Assembly (NCBI GenBank): GCA_044450785.1
Contig: JBIOJM010000208.1
Span: 1-17,802, forward strand
Source of the DNA: JBIOJM01 sp044450785
Lineage (GTDB): Bacteria > Planctomycetota > Planctomycetia > Isosphaerales > Isosphaeraceae
DNA: 17,802 nucleotides
Direction of reading: 5' to 3'
Shown piece after piece: positions 6,801 through 14,239 of this stretch. The first letter of the stretch is position 1; each line of letters starts with the position of its first letter. The notes beneath the pieces were generated by a model that saw only the letters and a program-made list of their open reading frames with translations, did no database searches and had not been told where the DNA came from. A program made the translations under genes and the position numbers.

Positions 6801-9800
6801 TCATTGCGGGGTCGATCGTCTCGATGGTCCGGCCGGCGCCGTCGTAGAGAGTGCGCGTGGCTGTCGCGTCGTCCTGCACGGTGAACGTGACGCGCGAGTC
6901 GCGGTCGTAGTCGGTCTGGTTCGAGACGCGACCGAGGATCGTCACCCCCGAAACGCCCGGGATCGACTGGGTCTCGCCCGGCGTGAGGTTGCCGAGGCCG
7001 ACGTCGCTGCCCCCCTCGGCCACGTCCGGCGTGCGCGAGGTCGGGATGGTGTTGACGAAGAGCACCTGGCTGGTCTGGATGACGCGGCCCAGCTCGTCAT
7101 AGGAGGTCTCGGTCGCAGCCAGCAGGTTGCTGTTGACCAGATTGGCCGACTGGATGACGCCGAGCGAGGAGACCAGCCCGCCGGGCGTGCCGTCGGAGGT
7201 CGGGCTCGGGCCGCCGACCGGGCCGAACTGGCTGGTCCGAATCACGTTGCCGTCCGGGTCGTACTGGTAGACCGTCTCGTCGCCGACGGCGTCGATCACG
7301 GCCGTGCGGCGGTCGAAGCCGTCGTAGACATAGCGCGTCCGGTCGCCGGGGCCGAGGGTCGGGTCGTTGTTGGCCGATGAGAGGTCGTTGTCGTCGGCGT
7401 CGACGCTCTCGATCATGTTGCCGTTGGTGTCGTACCGGTAGGTCTCGGACTGGGAGGGGGTACCGCCGCGGACGTCGTAGTCGGTCGGGTCGGTGGGGGC
7501 CAGCAGCGTCGGTGCCGTGTTGGTAGGCGAACCGGGCTGGAGCTCGGGCGGGGTCGTGACGCCGTTGATAGTCCGGTAGACCAGGTTGCGCTCGTCGTAA
7601 ATCGTCGCGGTGGCGTTTCCTTCCGGCTGGATCGTCAGGACGAGGTTTTGGTCGGGGTCGTAGCGGTAGTGGGTGTCGAGGAACTGGCCGCCGCCGACCT
7701 CCGCGATCGTGTCGACTGGATCGTCAAGGATGTCGTACCGGGTCACGGTGTCGTCGAACGTCGGCCCGCCGGCCGGCTCGGTGTTGGTGATGTAGCTCGG
7801 CAGCGAGCCCGCGGGGGGTGGGAAGCCGACATTCGAGGTGTTGCCCCGGTCTTCGACCTGGTGGAGCACGACGTTGCCGTTGGCGTCGTAGAAGAACCGC
7901 TCGAGGTAGGCGAACGCGGTGAGGGGCAGGGGCTCCTTCGTTGAGGTGGCGGGGACCTGGGCTGCGTGGATGATCTCGACGACCTGGTTGAGCTGGTTGT
8001 ACACATACTGCGTGACGATTCCCCGGCCGTCGGTCTGGCTGGTCATGTTGCCGACATTGTCGTAGGCGTAGGTGGTGGTAATCCGCGCCGGCGCGGGGTT
8101 GGTCCCCGAGTCGCGGCCTGGGGCGGCCACGGAGTCCTCGACTGTCTGATCGAGATAGCCGCCGGTGGTGGCGTTGCCGTTCGGGTTGAAGATAACGCCC
8201 GTGCCCGCGGGGTTGCGCTCGGGATAATAGGTGTAAGTCGTGACGTTCAGCTCGGGATCGGTCGTCGAGGTGATCTGGCCGAAACTGTTGTAGGTATAGA
8301 GGGTGACGATCGGCTGCGATGTCGTCCCCTCGATGGCCGCCTCGGCCGAGCCTGGCAGGAGGGTGACGGTGGGGGACTGGGTGCGGATCAGGTTGCCGGC
8401 GACCTGGTTCGTCAGTCCGTCGCCGTTCACGTCGCCCAGGCCCATTGGGATGCCTGCCGCGGCCAGCCGCGCCTGGACGGCGGCGGCGCTGATTCCCAGG
8501 ATGGCGCCCAAGGCGGAGAAGTTCGTGCCCTCCTGGTAGTCGTAGGTGTAGGTCGTCGTGTAGCGGGCGGACGACTGGGTGCCCCCGTTCTGCGGCACGT
8601 AGGTCGGGTCGTTGCCACGGGGCTCGGTCATCGTATGGACCTGGTCGTAGATCGGCTCGTAGGTGTAGGTCGTCGTGATGGCAGACTGGTCGCCGCCCCG
8701 GGTGGAGTCGGGTGTCTCCGTCACCGACAGCAGGTTGCCCTGCTGGAACCGGTCGGGGTTCGAGCTGTCGTAGGTGTATGTGAACGTGTTCCCGGCCGGC
8801 AGCGTCTCCTGGGTCATCCGGTAGTTCGTGTCGTACGCGAAGGTCGTCAGATAGGACGACGGGTCGCCCGATCGGATGTCTCGGTTGTTGAGCTGGTCGA
8901 TGCTGAGGACGTTGTTGAGCTGGTTGAACTGGTAGATGGTCTCGTTGCCGTTCCGATCGGTCACGGTCGTTTGCCGGGTAGGCGTGGTCGTATCCGTGGG
9001 GCCTGTGGGTGTGCCAAGCGTCTGATACGTGTACGTGATGGTACCGCCGGCGGGCACGGTCGACGAATTCGTGCCACCCTCCATCAGGGAGGTCACGCGG
9101 CCGGAGGAGTCGTAGGTCATCTGGAGCCGCGGCGGCCCGCCATCGGCGACCTCGTTCGGGGCGGTGACCGAGGTCATGCGGTGGCTGGTGTCGTAGGTGT
9201 ATCGCGTGGTCGTGCCGCCCGGGAAGTTGTTGCCCGTGGGCGTGCCGGTGACCGCCGGAGTGGTGACGCTGCTCATGTTGCCACCGGCGTCGTAGGTGAA
9301 GGTGACCGTGCGGCCGAGGTAGTCCTCCACAGTGGTCAACTGGCCGCTCGAGTTGTAGGAGTACTGGATCGGCCGGCCCAGCGTATCGTAGACCGTGGTG
9401 AGCTGCTCCTGGTCGTTGTAAACGAAGTTCATCGTGTCGCCGCTGGCGTCGGATTCGCTCCTGAGGGTGGCGACGCCCTCGGCGTCGGGCCGGCTGTACG
9501 TGTAGACGGTTCCGTCGTCGAATCGCTCGCTGTAGGTGCCGTCGGGGTCCTTGGTCAGTTGCGAGTAGTAGCCAGCGGGCGAGATGTACGACGTGCCGGA
9601 GAGAACGTAAAGGTCGTCTCGGTTGCTGCTGTCGATCTCGTCAACATCACCGACCTTCGCGGTGGGGAAGGCCGCCTGGTACTCGGCGAGGTTGCTCGAA
9701 TCGACCACGACGAGCCGGCCGTTGTAGCTCATCTCCCAGCCGCCGCAGCACGCGCCGGTGCCGGTGACGTCGCTGCGATAGGTCCAGGTGAGCGAGTAGT

Positions 9801-10740
9801 CGATCCCGCGGCCGTCGATCGTGAGGTCGGTCGTCTGCATGGTGACGGCACCGTCGTAGAGCGCGACGGTGCCATTGCCGTCGTCCTGCGAAACACTGTC
9901 GGAGAGCGCGGACGACGCGGAACAACACGTCTGGCCGCACGTCGTACATTCGGCCGGTGATTCCTCAGGCGGCTCGGTGATCGGCGAGCTCGGGTTGGTC
10001 CCGATCAAGGGCGGCCGGGTCGAGGCCGGTTCCGGCTGCCGCGTGGACAGGCAGAAGATCTGGGGCGGCAGGTGCGCCGAGTCCGAGCTGCCCAGCAACG
10101 AGTTGCTGATCGAAAAGCTCGTCGGGAACGTGCTGATCGTCAGCCCGGGCTGGTGGATGAGCAGCCCGAGCTCGTCGCCCACGATGAACGGGCCGCCTGC
10201 CTGCGTCAGCATCCCGCCGGTGATCACCAGGCGGACATCGAACTCGGCGTCGGCCTTGGTGAACGTGTTCGCGAAGCCGAACTCCTGGGCCTGGGCCGTC
10301 AGCAGGCTGCCGTCATAAATCGTGCCATTGACGACGACATGGCCGTTGATCGCGAAGTTGGAGCCGGACGCGCCCGAGACCAAGTAGCCGTAATTGTCCA
10401 GGTCGATGTTCAGCGTGGTCTTGGCGGCGACCTTGTTCGCCTGGTTGGAGATCGTGTCCATCGACCCGTTGGGCATCTTGAGCGACAGCGGGATGGCGCT
10501 GTACTGGAACGGGTTGTCATTGTTGCCGACTTGCGTGTAGGAGATGCTGGTACGGGAGCCGGAGGCGATGTCGGGATTGGTGGCCAGTTGCGAGAGCCCG
10601 AGCAGGGAGAGCATGCAGCGCTCCTCCAGGCGCTCGACGTGCGGGCGGCGAATCACTGCGGCGCGTGCCCGGCGCGGGGGCGGGACGATCCTTTGGAGAT
10701 GCAACCGCATGGCACGGCGGGCTGGAGCGTGGAACGACAT
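3814..10740 (-). CDS. Giant RHS/YD-repeat surface protein with LEPR-XLL-like N-terminus
   Basis: The protein is 2308 aa. Residues 33-46 (RPHVERLEERCMLS) match the LEPR-XLL motif found near the N-terminus of large planctomycete surface proteins; no classical signal peptide is seen. Residues about 51-205 form a beta-rich domain resembling the neighbouring PEP-CTERM protein. A Cys cluster (ECTTCGQTCC) is at 264-273. From about 400 to 2060 there are dozens of YD repeats (GxxxxYxYDxxGR-like). A dockerin/EF-hand-like loop, GDVNGDGLTNQ, is at 769-779. The RHS core ends with YYDQAREYNAVQGRFISRDPAG (RDP near 2107-2109) and NGYTYAWNSPAAAEDTTGL. The last 169 residues (2140-2308) form the variable tip, of unknown function. 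ATG 10740 is chosen because AAGGAGG lies 7 nt upstream; ATG 10746 would abut it. RHS proteins usually form a large shell and often deliver a C-terminal toxin, but no immunity-like gene follows. Confidence 0.95.
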   Translation of the reverse strand: MSFHAPARRAMRLHLQRIVPPPRRARAAVIRRPHVERLEERCMLSLLGLSQLATNPDIASGSRTSISYTQVGNNDNPFQYSAIPLSLKMPNGSMDTISNQANKVAAKTTLNIDLDNYGYLVSGASGSNFAINGHVVVNGTIYDGSLLTAQAQEFGFANTFTKADAEFDVRLVITGGMLTQAGGPFIVGDELGLLIHQPGLTISTFPTSFSISNSLLGSSDSAHLPPQIFCLSTRQPEPASTRPPLIGTNPSSPITEPPEESPAECTTCGQTCCSASSALSDSVSQDDGNGTVALYDGAVTMQTTDLTIDGRGIDYSLTWTYRSDVTGTGACCGGWEMSYNGRLVVVDSSNLAEYQAAFPTAKVGDVDEIDSSNRDDLYVLSGTSYISPAGYYSQLTKDPDGTYSERFDDGTVYTYSRPDAEGVATLRSESDASGDTMNFVYNDQEQLTTVYDTLGRPIQYSYNSSGQLTTVEDYLGRTVTFTYDAGGNMSSVTTPAVTGTPTGNNFPGGTTTRYTYDTSHRMTSVTAPNEVADGGPPRLQMTYDSSGRVTSLMEGGTNSSTVPAGGTITYTYQTLGTPTGPTDTTTPTRQTTVTDRNGNETIYQFNQLNNVLSIDQLNNRDIRSGDPSSYLTTFAYDTNYRMTQETLPAGNTFTYTYDSSNPDRFQQGNLLSVTETPDSTRGGDQSAITTTYTYEPIYDQVHTMTEPRGNDPTYVPQNGGTQSSARYTTTYTYDYQEGTNFSALGAILGISAAAVQARLAAAGIPMGLGDVNGDGLTNQVAGNLIRTQSPTVTLLPGSAEAAIEGTTSQPIVTLYTYNSFGQITSTTDPELNVTTYTYYPERNPAGTGVIFNPNGNATTGGYLDQTVEDSVAAPGRDSGTNPAPARITTTYAYDNVGNMTSQTDGRGIVTQYVYNQLNQVVEIIHAAQVPATSTKEPLPLTAFAYLERFFYDANGNVVLHQVEDRGNTSNVGFPPPAGSLPSYITNTEPAGGPTFDDTVTRYDILDDPVDTIAEVGGGQFLDTHYRYDPDQNLVLTIQPEGNATATIYDERNLVYRTINGVTTPPELQPGSPTNTAPTLLAPTDPTDYDVRGGTPSQSETYRYDTNGNMIESVDADDNDLSSANNDPTLGPGDRTRYVYDGFDRRTAVIDAVGDETVYQYDPDGNVIRTSQFGPVGGPSPTSDGTPGGLVSSLGVIQSANLVNSNLLAATETSYDELGRVIQTSQVLFVNTIPTSRTPDVAEGGSDVGLGNLTPGETQSIPGVSGVTILGRVSNQTDYDRDSRVTFTVQDDATATRTLYDGAGRTIETIDPAMNTVITAYDADSNVIETRETDVSQVLGVPNEIFLTTYFYDSLNRLQETVDNLGETTYDRYDSRNNLVAMADADGPAGPVISRRAFANGTLTVNTTNTFGNVTLYYFDGLDRKVREEQILTASGKGDGAHIGASIYGVKDTPPAPESFPPTPDTTQAGGDGIIRTGWNYDKDSLLSSMIDDDGNVTLYLYDDLNRQVAQSEGLVVGSTYTEANILGSRVIPTPTAATINNPSTIPNAEINSQLAEAQALIAAVASLFPTLANQVNDNPPTTKVWGFSPNDNVLIYQDENGTETFTKYDAIDRVIAVRDFRAGQHDSFAGDPIFAPAPVSIPAVPGSTTVVQGTTIQNFQYDGLSRMTSAFDNNDPTTASDDSTVTDAYDSLGRIIEEAQSIGGQPTQVISSAWRADNLRSALTYPNGRVEVYTYDDLEREKTVSDQGASQPIAVYDYMGVDRVIEQLYPQAGTFETYLNNAGTADIGYDGDRRPIEVRDLRSDNSLIVGFTYTYDRMGNKLTEGKLQDPKNSETYTYDSAYRLITFNRASGGIAPLQSSWTLDGVGNWIQVNGQSQQFSSTNELTQSAPAAGGPATILYDNNGNQTDDGTYLYTYDAENRLRTVTLKSSSALIAVYSYDALGRRIQKVVTNSGGSNGTTDYYLDGQQEIEEHNGAGTLTQQYVYGRGINEVLVMDRNLNGDATATGPGDQRLFYYQNALGSVFALTDNTGKILEAYQYDAYGRQTVFDPGPSGSVVFGAGDVVTPGGVSLVGNPFLFVGMRLDPETGLYYDQAREYNAVQGRFISRDPAGISYDAGNLGNGYTYAWNSPAAAEDTTGLLTWKVGDTVWSEGTSITNIYGRKVDFLPNDLAETSVNIDIGATCGCANNLNPFGNRTFIDYHVTIWAVVVVRPELEPVALAQWVKRAEGDHVTDFTTWMNGPAKAKAQATETTEVAKARSYWTKKGCAEREVAILAASMPASYSQALADTIRTWDTTGKHTYGGPNQRE

Positions 10741-10746
10741 GCACAT

Positions 10747-10753
10747 CCCTCCT
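10747..10753 (-). promoter_or_regulatory. Shine-Dalgarno that decides the RHS start
   Basis: On the minus strand AAGGAGG ends 7 nt before ATG 10740, the optimal spacing. It almost touches the alternative ATG at 10746, with only one base between, which is too close for initiation. Start 10740 is therefore preferred. Confidence 0.75.
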
Positions 10754-10879
10754 TCAGCGGTGTCCGGGTTGTTGATCGGTTCGGTGGAAACGCCGGCGGC
10801 GCGCAGACCATCGACGTCCTGATTAAGTCAAGATTCCCGCGAGGCGGGGCCCTGCTTCCCTGATTCGGCTCGACGTGTT

Positions 10880-10898
10880 CGCCGAGGCGCACTCGGCG
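10880..10898 (-). terminator. Possible terminator hairpin after the PEP-CTERM gene
   Basis: CGCCGAG (10880-10886) pairs with CTCGGCG (10892-10898) around GCGCA, 20 bp downstream of the PEP-CTERM stop. A 10-bp palindrome, CCGGGCCCGG (10905-10914), lies between. Neither is followed by a T-tract, so the hairpin may only protect the 3' end or attenuate readthrough into the RHS gene. Confidence 0.4.
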
Positions 10899-10917
10899 GG
10901 TGGACCGGGCCCGGCCT

Positions 10918-11679
10918 CTAAGCGTGCGAGTGGCGCGTCCGTCCGGCGAGGCGGCGCACCAGCCCCCATCCGGGAATGGTCACCAGCGCGATGAGCCCGA
11001 GCGTCACCGTGGCCGGCTCCGGCGTGGACACACCGGTCACGATGCCTTTGTCGGTGTTACCCGAGAAACTGGCCGAGAAATCGCCCAGAATGCCACTGAC
11101 TTGTTGCTCGACGACCAGGTCGAACCCCCCGGTCTGTCCGACCGTGAACAGGTCGGTGAATGTACCCCCGCCGGAGAGCGGGATCGACGCCTGGGTGAGC
11201 AACCCACTGTCGAAGCTGAACAGGCCATTGAACTCCCAGGGCGCCGGCCCGGCGCCGGCGACCCCGAAGGCGCTGATTGTGCCTTTTAACAGCGTGCCGG
11301 AGACATCGTTCTGACTGTCCTGGTCGAAGTCGATGGCGCCGGTCACGGTGAGCGTCCCGGTCCCCATCAGGTTGCCGTTCTGGTCGACCATCAGGTTGAT
11401 GGTGGCCAAGTCGTTGGTGATCGGGACCTGGGTGTTGCCATTCGGCAAGTTGTTGGACAGGAAGAACAGGCCGGTGGCCTGGACATTGAAGTCGCCGGAG
11501 GCCTGGTCGTAGGTCACGGACCCGTCGGTGGCGAGGATCACCGGCCGGGTCTGGTCAAAGTTGATTGAGAGCAACCCGCCGGCCCGACATTCGGCTGCGG
11601 GGGACAGCCCCAAAACCCCCACGGCGATTGCGAGTGGACTGAGCGCGCTCAACAAGTAACGGAGAAAGAGTCGCGTCAT
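10918..11679 (-). CDS. PEP-CTERM sorting-domain protein
   Basis: This is a 253-aa exported protein. Residues 1-33 (MTRLFLRYLLSALSPLAIAV..., ending near CRAG) form a signal peptide. The C-terminus has the three-part PEP-CTERM signal: TPEPAT at 219-224, a hydrophobic helix (VTLGLIALVTIPGWGLV, about 225-241) and a basic tail (RRLAGR). Known PEP-CTERM proteins are cleaved and sorted by exosortase, usually in exopolysaccharide-producing bacteria. The middle is a Gly/Asp/Asn-rich beta domain with a pattern such as DQNGNLMGTGTLTVTG, SGTLLKGTISAFG, FDSGLLTQ and GGFDLVVE. A similar pattern occurs at the N-terminus of the RHS protein encoded next downstream. ATG 11679 is chosen for its signal peptide. 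The frame is open to 11889 but the extra 70 residues look non-coding. The Shine-Dalgarno is weak (GGAA, about 9 nt away). Ligand and function are unknown. Confidence 0.85.
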   Translation of the reverse strand: MTRLFLRYLLSALSPLAIAVGVLGLSPAAECRAGGLLSINFDQTRPVILATDGSVTYDQASGDFNVQATGLFFLSNNLPNGNTQVPITNDLATINLMVDQNGNLMGTGTLTVTGAIDFDQDSQNDVSGTLLKGTISAFGVAGAGPAPWEFNGLFSFDSGLLTQASIPLSGGGTFTDLFTVGQTGGFDLVVEQQVSGILGDFSASFSGNTDKGIVTGVSTPEPATVTLGLIALVTIPGWGLVRRLAGRTRHSHA

Positions 11680-11921
11680 GGCGGGTGTTCCGTGCTTGTT
11701 CGTTCGATCGTCTACGTGTTGCACGTCACGCGAACGACGTCGTGCCGCTCCGAAGCGTAACTCTCCGGTTTGTTGTCCGCCCCTCCCCGAAGGTCTCCAT
11801 CCTTGGAAACTGCACGGACACCTCACCGCGTCCGCCAGCCGGTCCATTCCGTTCGTCGATGGGCATTCGATAAGTTTACTTACCGACACCAGAGAAGTGG
11901 ATCACCGAACGCATTCGATCT

Positions 11922-11950
11922 CATATACCGAGCCGATCGATGAATATCAA
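11922..11950 (-). promoter_or_regulatory. Sigma70-type promoter for the PEP-CTERM gene
   Basis: On the minus strand TTGATA (11950-11945) and TATATG (11927-11922) are separated by exactly 17 bp. The -35 matches consensus at five of six positions and the -10 at four of six. Immediately upstream is an A/T-rich block with runs of seven and eight A or T, like an UP element. The predicted start leaves a leader of about 235 nt. Confidence 0.55.
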
Positions 11951-11971
11951 GAAAAAAAAGACTTTTTTTCA
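11950..11971 (-). repeat. Oligo-A / oligo-T inverted repeat
   Basis: AGAAAAAAAAGACTTTTTTTC-type sequence occupies these positions: a run of eight A, then GAC, then seven T. It can pair as a 7-8 bp A/T stem. It may be an UP element for the promoter just downstream. Alternatively it may be a weak intrinsic terminator for the dapF transcript, since both lie on the same strand. It stands out sharply from the GC-rich surroundings. Confidence 0.5.
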
Positions 11972-12028
11972 GAATTACCAAACTTTTCGTGCGCCGCCTC
12001 GGAGCCGGGCGATTCCCGGCCCTATGCA

Positions 12029-12088
12029 AGGATGAAGGCGGAAGGATGAACAAGACAGACCCTTCCGGCTTCGTCCTTCATCCTTCAT
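12029..12088. repeat. Inverted heptamer repeats at the end of dapF
   Basis: Three heptads, AGGATGA AGGCGGA AGGATGA (12029-12049), face four heptads, CCTTCCG GCTTCGT CCTTCAT CCTTCAT (12061-12088), which are close to the reverse complement. They can form an imperfect hairpin with a short loop. The right arm overlaps the last codons and the stop of dapF (12078-12080), so it would fold at the 3' end of the mRNA and may act as terminator or stability element. Confidence 0.65.
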
Positions 12089-12935
12089 GCTTTCCGGACG
12101 TGTCGGTCCACTCACCAGAAAAGACCTCGGCGGCCGGGCCGGTCATGAATACCGGCGCGCGGTCATCGGGCCAGGTTAGCTCGAGGTCGCCGCCCGGCAG
12201 GTGCGCCAGGATCGTGCGTTCGGATCGGCCGGTAAGGACACCGGCGACGCAGACGGCGCACGCTCCGGTGCCGCAGGCCAGGGTGATCCCCGAGCCGCGC
12301 TCCCAGGTGCGCATCCGCACCTCGCCCTTGCCAACGATCTCCACGACGTGCACGTTGGCCCGCCGGGGGAACGCGGAGTGGCGCTCGATCAGCGGCCCGA
12401 GCAATTCCAGCGGAAAAGCAGCCACATCCGCGACGTAGGTCACGGCATGCGGGTTGCCCATCGAGACGGCCGTCACGGCCAGCTCGCGATCGCCGACCCG
12501 AATCGGAGCCTCGATGGGGGGCTCGCCGGGCAACAGCGTGGGAATCTGGGCCGGATCGAAGATGGGCGCGCCCATGGCGACCCGAACCCGCTGGACCTGA
12601 CCTTCCCGGACATCGAGATCGAGTGAGAGGACGCCGCGGCCTGTTTCGATGGTGACCTGGTCTTTCCGTGCCAGGCCGTGGTCGTAGATGTACTTGGCGA
12701 CACAGCGGATTCCGTTGCCGCACATCTCGCCTTCCGATCCGTCGGCGTTGAACATCCGCATCCGGGCATCCGCCCGCTCGGACGGCATGATCAAGATCAG
12801 GCCGTCACCGCCAATCCCGTAATGGCGATCGCTGACCTCCCTCGCCAACCCAGCAGGGTCTGCCGGCGGCCCTTGATCGAACGTGGCGACGTAGACATAG
12901 TCGTTGCCGATCCCGTGCATCTTGGTGAATCGCAT
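12078..12935 (-). CDS. dapF: Diaminopimelate epimerase
   Basis: DapF converts LL-2,6-diaminopimelate to the meso form in the cytoplasm, the precursor of lysine and of DAP-type peptidoglycan. The 285-aa length is normal for the family. The N-terminus (MRFTKMHGIGNDYVYV) and the motif GGDGLILI are characteristic. The two catalytic cysteines are C72 in EMCGNGIRC and C221 in LACGTGACA, each in its conserved motif. ATG 12935 is the usual family start; a GAG lies about 6 nt upstream. The gene starts 11 bp after the serpin stop, so they are probably cotranscribed and perhaps translationally coupled, although no functional link between them is known. The last residues (HEG) and the stop are encoded within heptamer-repeat DNA, so the C-terminus may be slightly extended compared with relatives. 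Confidence 0.97.
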   Translation of the reverse strand: MRFTKMHGIGNDYVYVATFDQGPPADPAGLAREVSDRHYGIGGDGLILIMPSERADARMRMFNADGSEGEMCGNGIRCVAKYIYDHGLARKDQVTIETGRGVLSLDLDVREGQVQRVRVAMGAPIFDPAQIPTLLPGEPPIEAPIRVGDRELAVTAVSMGNPHAVTYVADVAAFPLELLGPLIERHSAFPRRANVHVVEIVGKGEVRMRTWERGSGITLACGTGACAVCVAGVLTGRSERTILAHLPGGDLELTWPDDRAPVFMTGPAAEVFSGEWTDTSGKHEG

Positions 12936-12946
12936 GAGATCTCAAC

Positions 12947-14176
12947 TCACGGCTTGACCAGGCGTCCCAGGAACAGGATGCTGCCGGTGCGGGTGTCCCG
13001 GACCAGGAAGAAGAACGGGTGATCGGCTCGAAAGACCACCGGGGGTGTGGCGACCACGGCCGTCCGACTCATCACGACCCCGGTTGCCGCCGCCGCCTCG
13101 GTTCCTTTTTCTTCAACCTCGACGAACGCCTTGTGCACGACGGCTGAAATCGCAAATTCACGCGTGCCTGTGATGCCCGAGAAATCCGCTGCTCCCAACT
13201 CGAAGGCGATGGGCATTCCCAGCTCCGAGAGCGGATCTTTCAGGTCGTATTCCGAGGTGAGCTTGAACTTGGGAAGACTGACGTCGACCCGCCGCGGCGA
13301 GAGCTTGCTCAGCCAGCTCTCCAGCTTCGAGGAGGTCAACGACGATTCGAGCTGGGTCAGCCCGTCCTTCGACCTGGGCAGGACGACGATCATCGCGAGA
13401 GTTTGACCCTTATATGGCAGCTCGAGGGCTTGAAATCCCGCTTCGTCGTAATAACGGAATCGACCGGCCAGGTTCATCATGTCGACGCGCACACGGTCGG
13501 AGGACGACGCATCGAAATCGCCTGGCGACGTCCTGTCCTTGGAGAAGGGGGTGGCCCAAAGGGCTTTGAAATAGATCGCATTGGTCAGGATCAGCACGGT
13601 CCGCGAGTCGACGTGCCGCGGCTTGAGCAGGTCTTCGATCTTACCCTTGGTTTGCTCCTCGACCCAGGTGTTGATGGTCCGTCGCGCCGCCTCGGCGGCG
13701 TTGCGGAAGTCGACCGGGTACAACCCGCCCTGGTAGTTGATCTCGATGCGCTTCTGAAAGTCGGGCAGGATGCGCTCGCCGGCCTGACTCCAGAGCGCGT
13801 TGGCTGTGAGCAGCTCGACGTCGGCCGTCTCGTTCGACCCGGTCCGAGCCGTGTTACGGCTGTGGAGATCGGCGATCAGGTGGTGGAACGAAGGGTGGAG
13901 CTTTTCGGGAGGCAGCGTGAAATGCAATGTCTTGGCGATCTGGAGAGCAGTCTCCTCTTGCGCCCCGGCGTAGGTCATCGCGAGCGCGCAGGAGATGGAG
14001 AAAGGGGAGATGAATCGATTGCCCGCACCCCGGCTGATCCGCCCGTAGAGGTCGAGGGCGAAGGCGCTATTGCCCTGGACAAGAGCGGTCGTGGGATCGG
14101 CTGAATCCATGGCCTTTACCTCGCCGTTTAAAATGCCGAGCGCAGGAATCAAGAACGCCAGAGTGATGCGATTCAT
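12947..14176 (-). CDS. Exported serpin (serine protease inhibitor)
   Basis: This is a 409-aa protein. A signal peptide (MNRITLAFLIPALGILNGEVKA, 1-22) indicates export. The serpin fold is complete: NRFISPFSISCALAMTYAGA (53-72), TNAIYFKALW (198-207), LELPYKG (251-257), FVEVEEKGTEAAAAT near 351-365, and the C-terminal DHPFFFLVRDTRTGSILFLGRL. The reactive-centre hinge (EKGTEAAAAT) has the Gly, Thr and small alanines typical of inhibitory serpins, so it should insert its loop and trap proteases. The scissile bond is expected near M369-S-R-T372; an Arg there would suit trypsin-like targets, but this is inferred. ATG 14176 is chosen for its signal peptide and GAGGA about 10 nt upstream; a GTG at 14224 would add 16 basic residues. 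It lies between an exported aspartic-protease-like gene (63 bp upstream) and dapF. Confidence 0.95.
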   Translation of the reverse strand: MNRITLAFLIPALGILNGEVKAMDSADPTTALVQGNSAFALDLYGRISRGAGNRFISPFSISCALAMTYAGAQEETALQIAKTLHFTLPPEKLHPSFHHLIADLHSRNTARTGSNETADVELLTANALWSQAGERILPDFQKRIEINYQGGLYPVDFRNAAEAARRTINTWVEEQTKGKIEDLLKPRHVDSRTVLILTNAIYFKALWATPFSKDRTSPGDFDASSSDRVRVDMMNLAGRFRYYDEAGFQALELPYKGQTLAMIVVLPRSKDGLTQLESSLTSSKLESWLSKLSPRRVDVSLPKFKLTSEYDLKDPLSELGMPIAFELGAADFSGITGTREFAISAVVHKAFVEVEEKGTEAAAATGVVMSRTAVVATPPVVFRADHPFFFLVRDTRTGSILFLGRLVKP

Positions 14177-14239
14177 GGAGGGCTGTCCTCGAGCGAGCCG
14201 GATCGGTCGAGACGGGCGATTCACGCCAGGAGAACGCGT

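Larger units (their letters stand above)
11680..12077. other. Intergenic region, 398 bp: leader, promoter, A/T tracts and heptamer repeats
   Basis: No gene is supported. From dapF towards the PEP-CTERM gene it holds an inverted set of heptamer repeats (12029-12088, reaching into the end of dapF), an A/T-rich block (about 11941-11992), a -35/-10 pair (11922-11950) and an untranslated leader of about 235 nt. The leader has no conserved riboswitch architecture that I recognise. Confidence 0.6.

Noticed and set aside
5167..7380. Open frame of 737 codons on the plus strand opposite the RHS gene
   Set aside because: The translation is an Arg/Val/Asp/Gly-rich mirror of the repeated YD codons. The real gene on the minus strand is unambiguous.
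7966..9960. Open frame of 664 codons on the plus strand opposite the RHS gene
   Set aside because: Same reason: low-complexity antisense of YD repeats, with no start signal or domain.
10803..10831. Promoter for the RHS gene beginning with TTGACT on the minus strand
   Set aside because: The -35 is good, but the hexamer 17 bp downstream is GTCTGC, which is not a -10.
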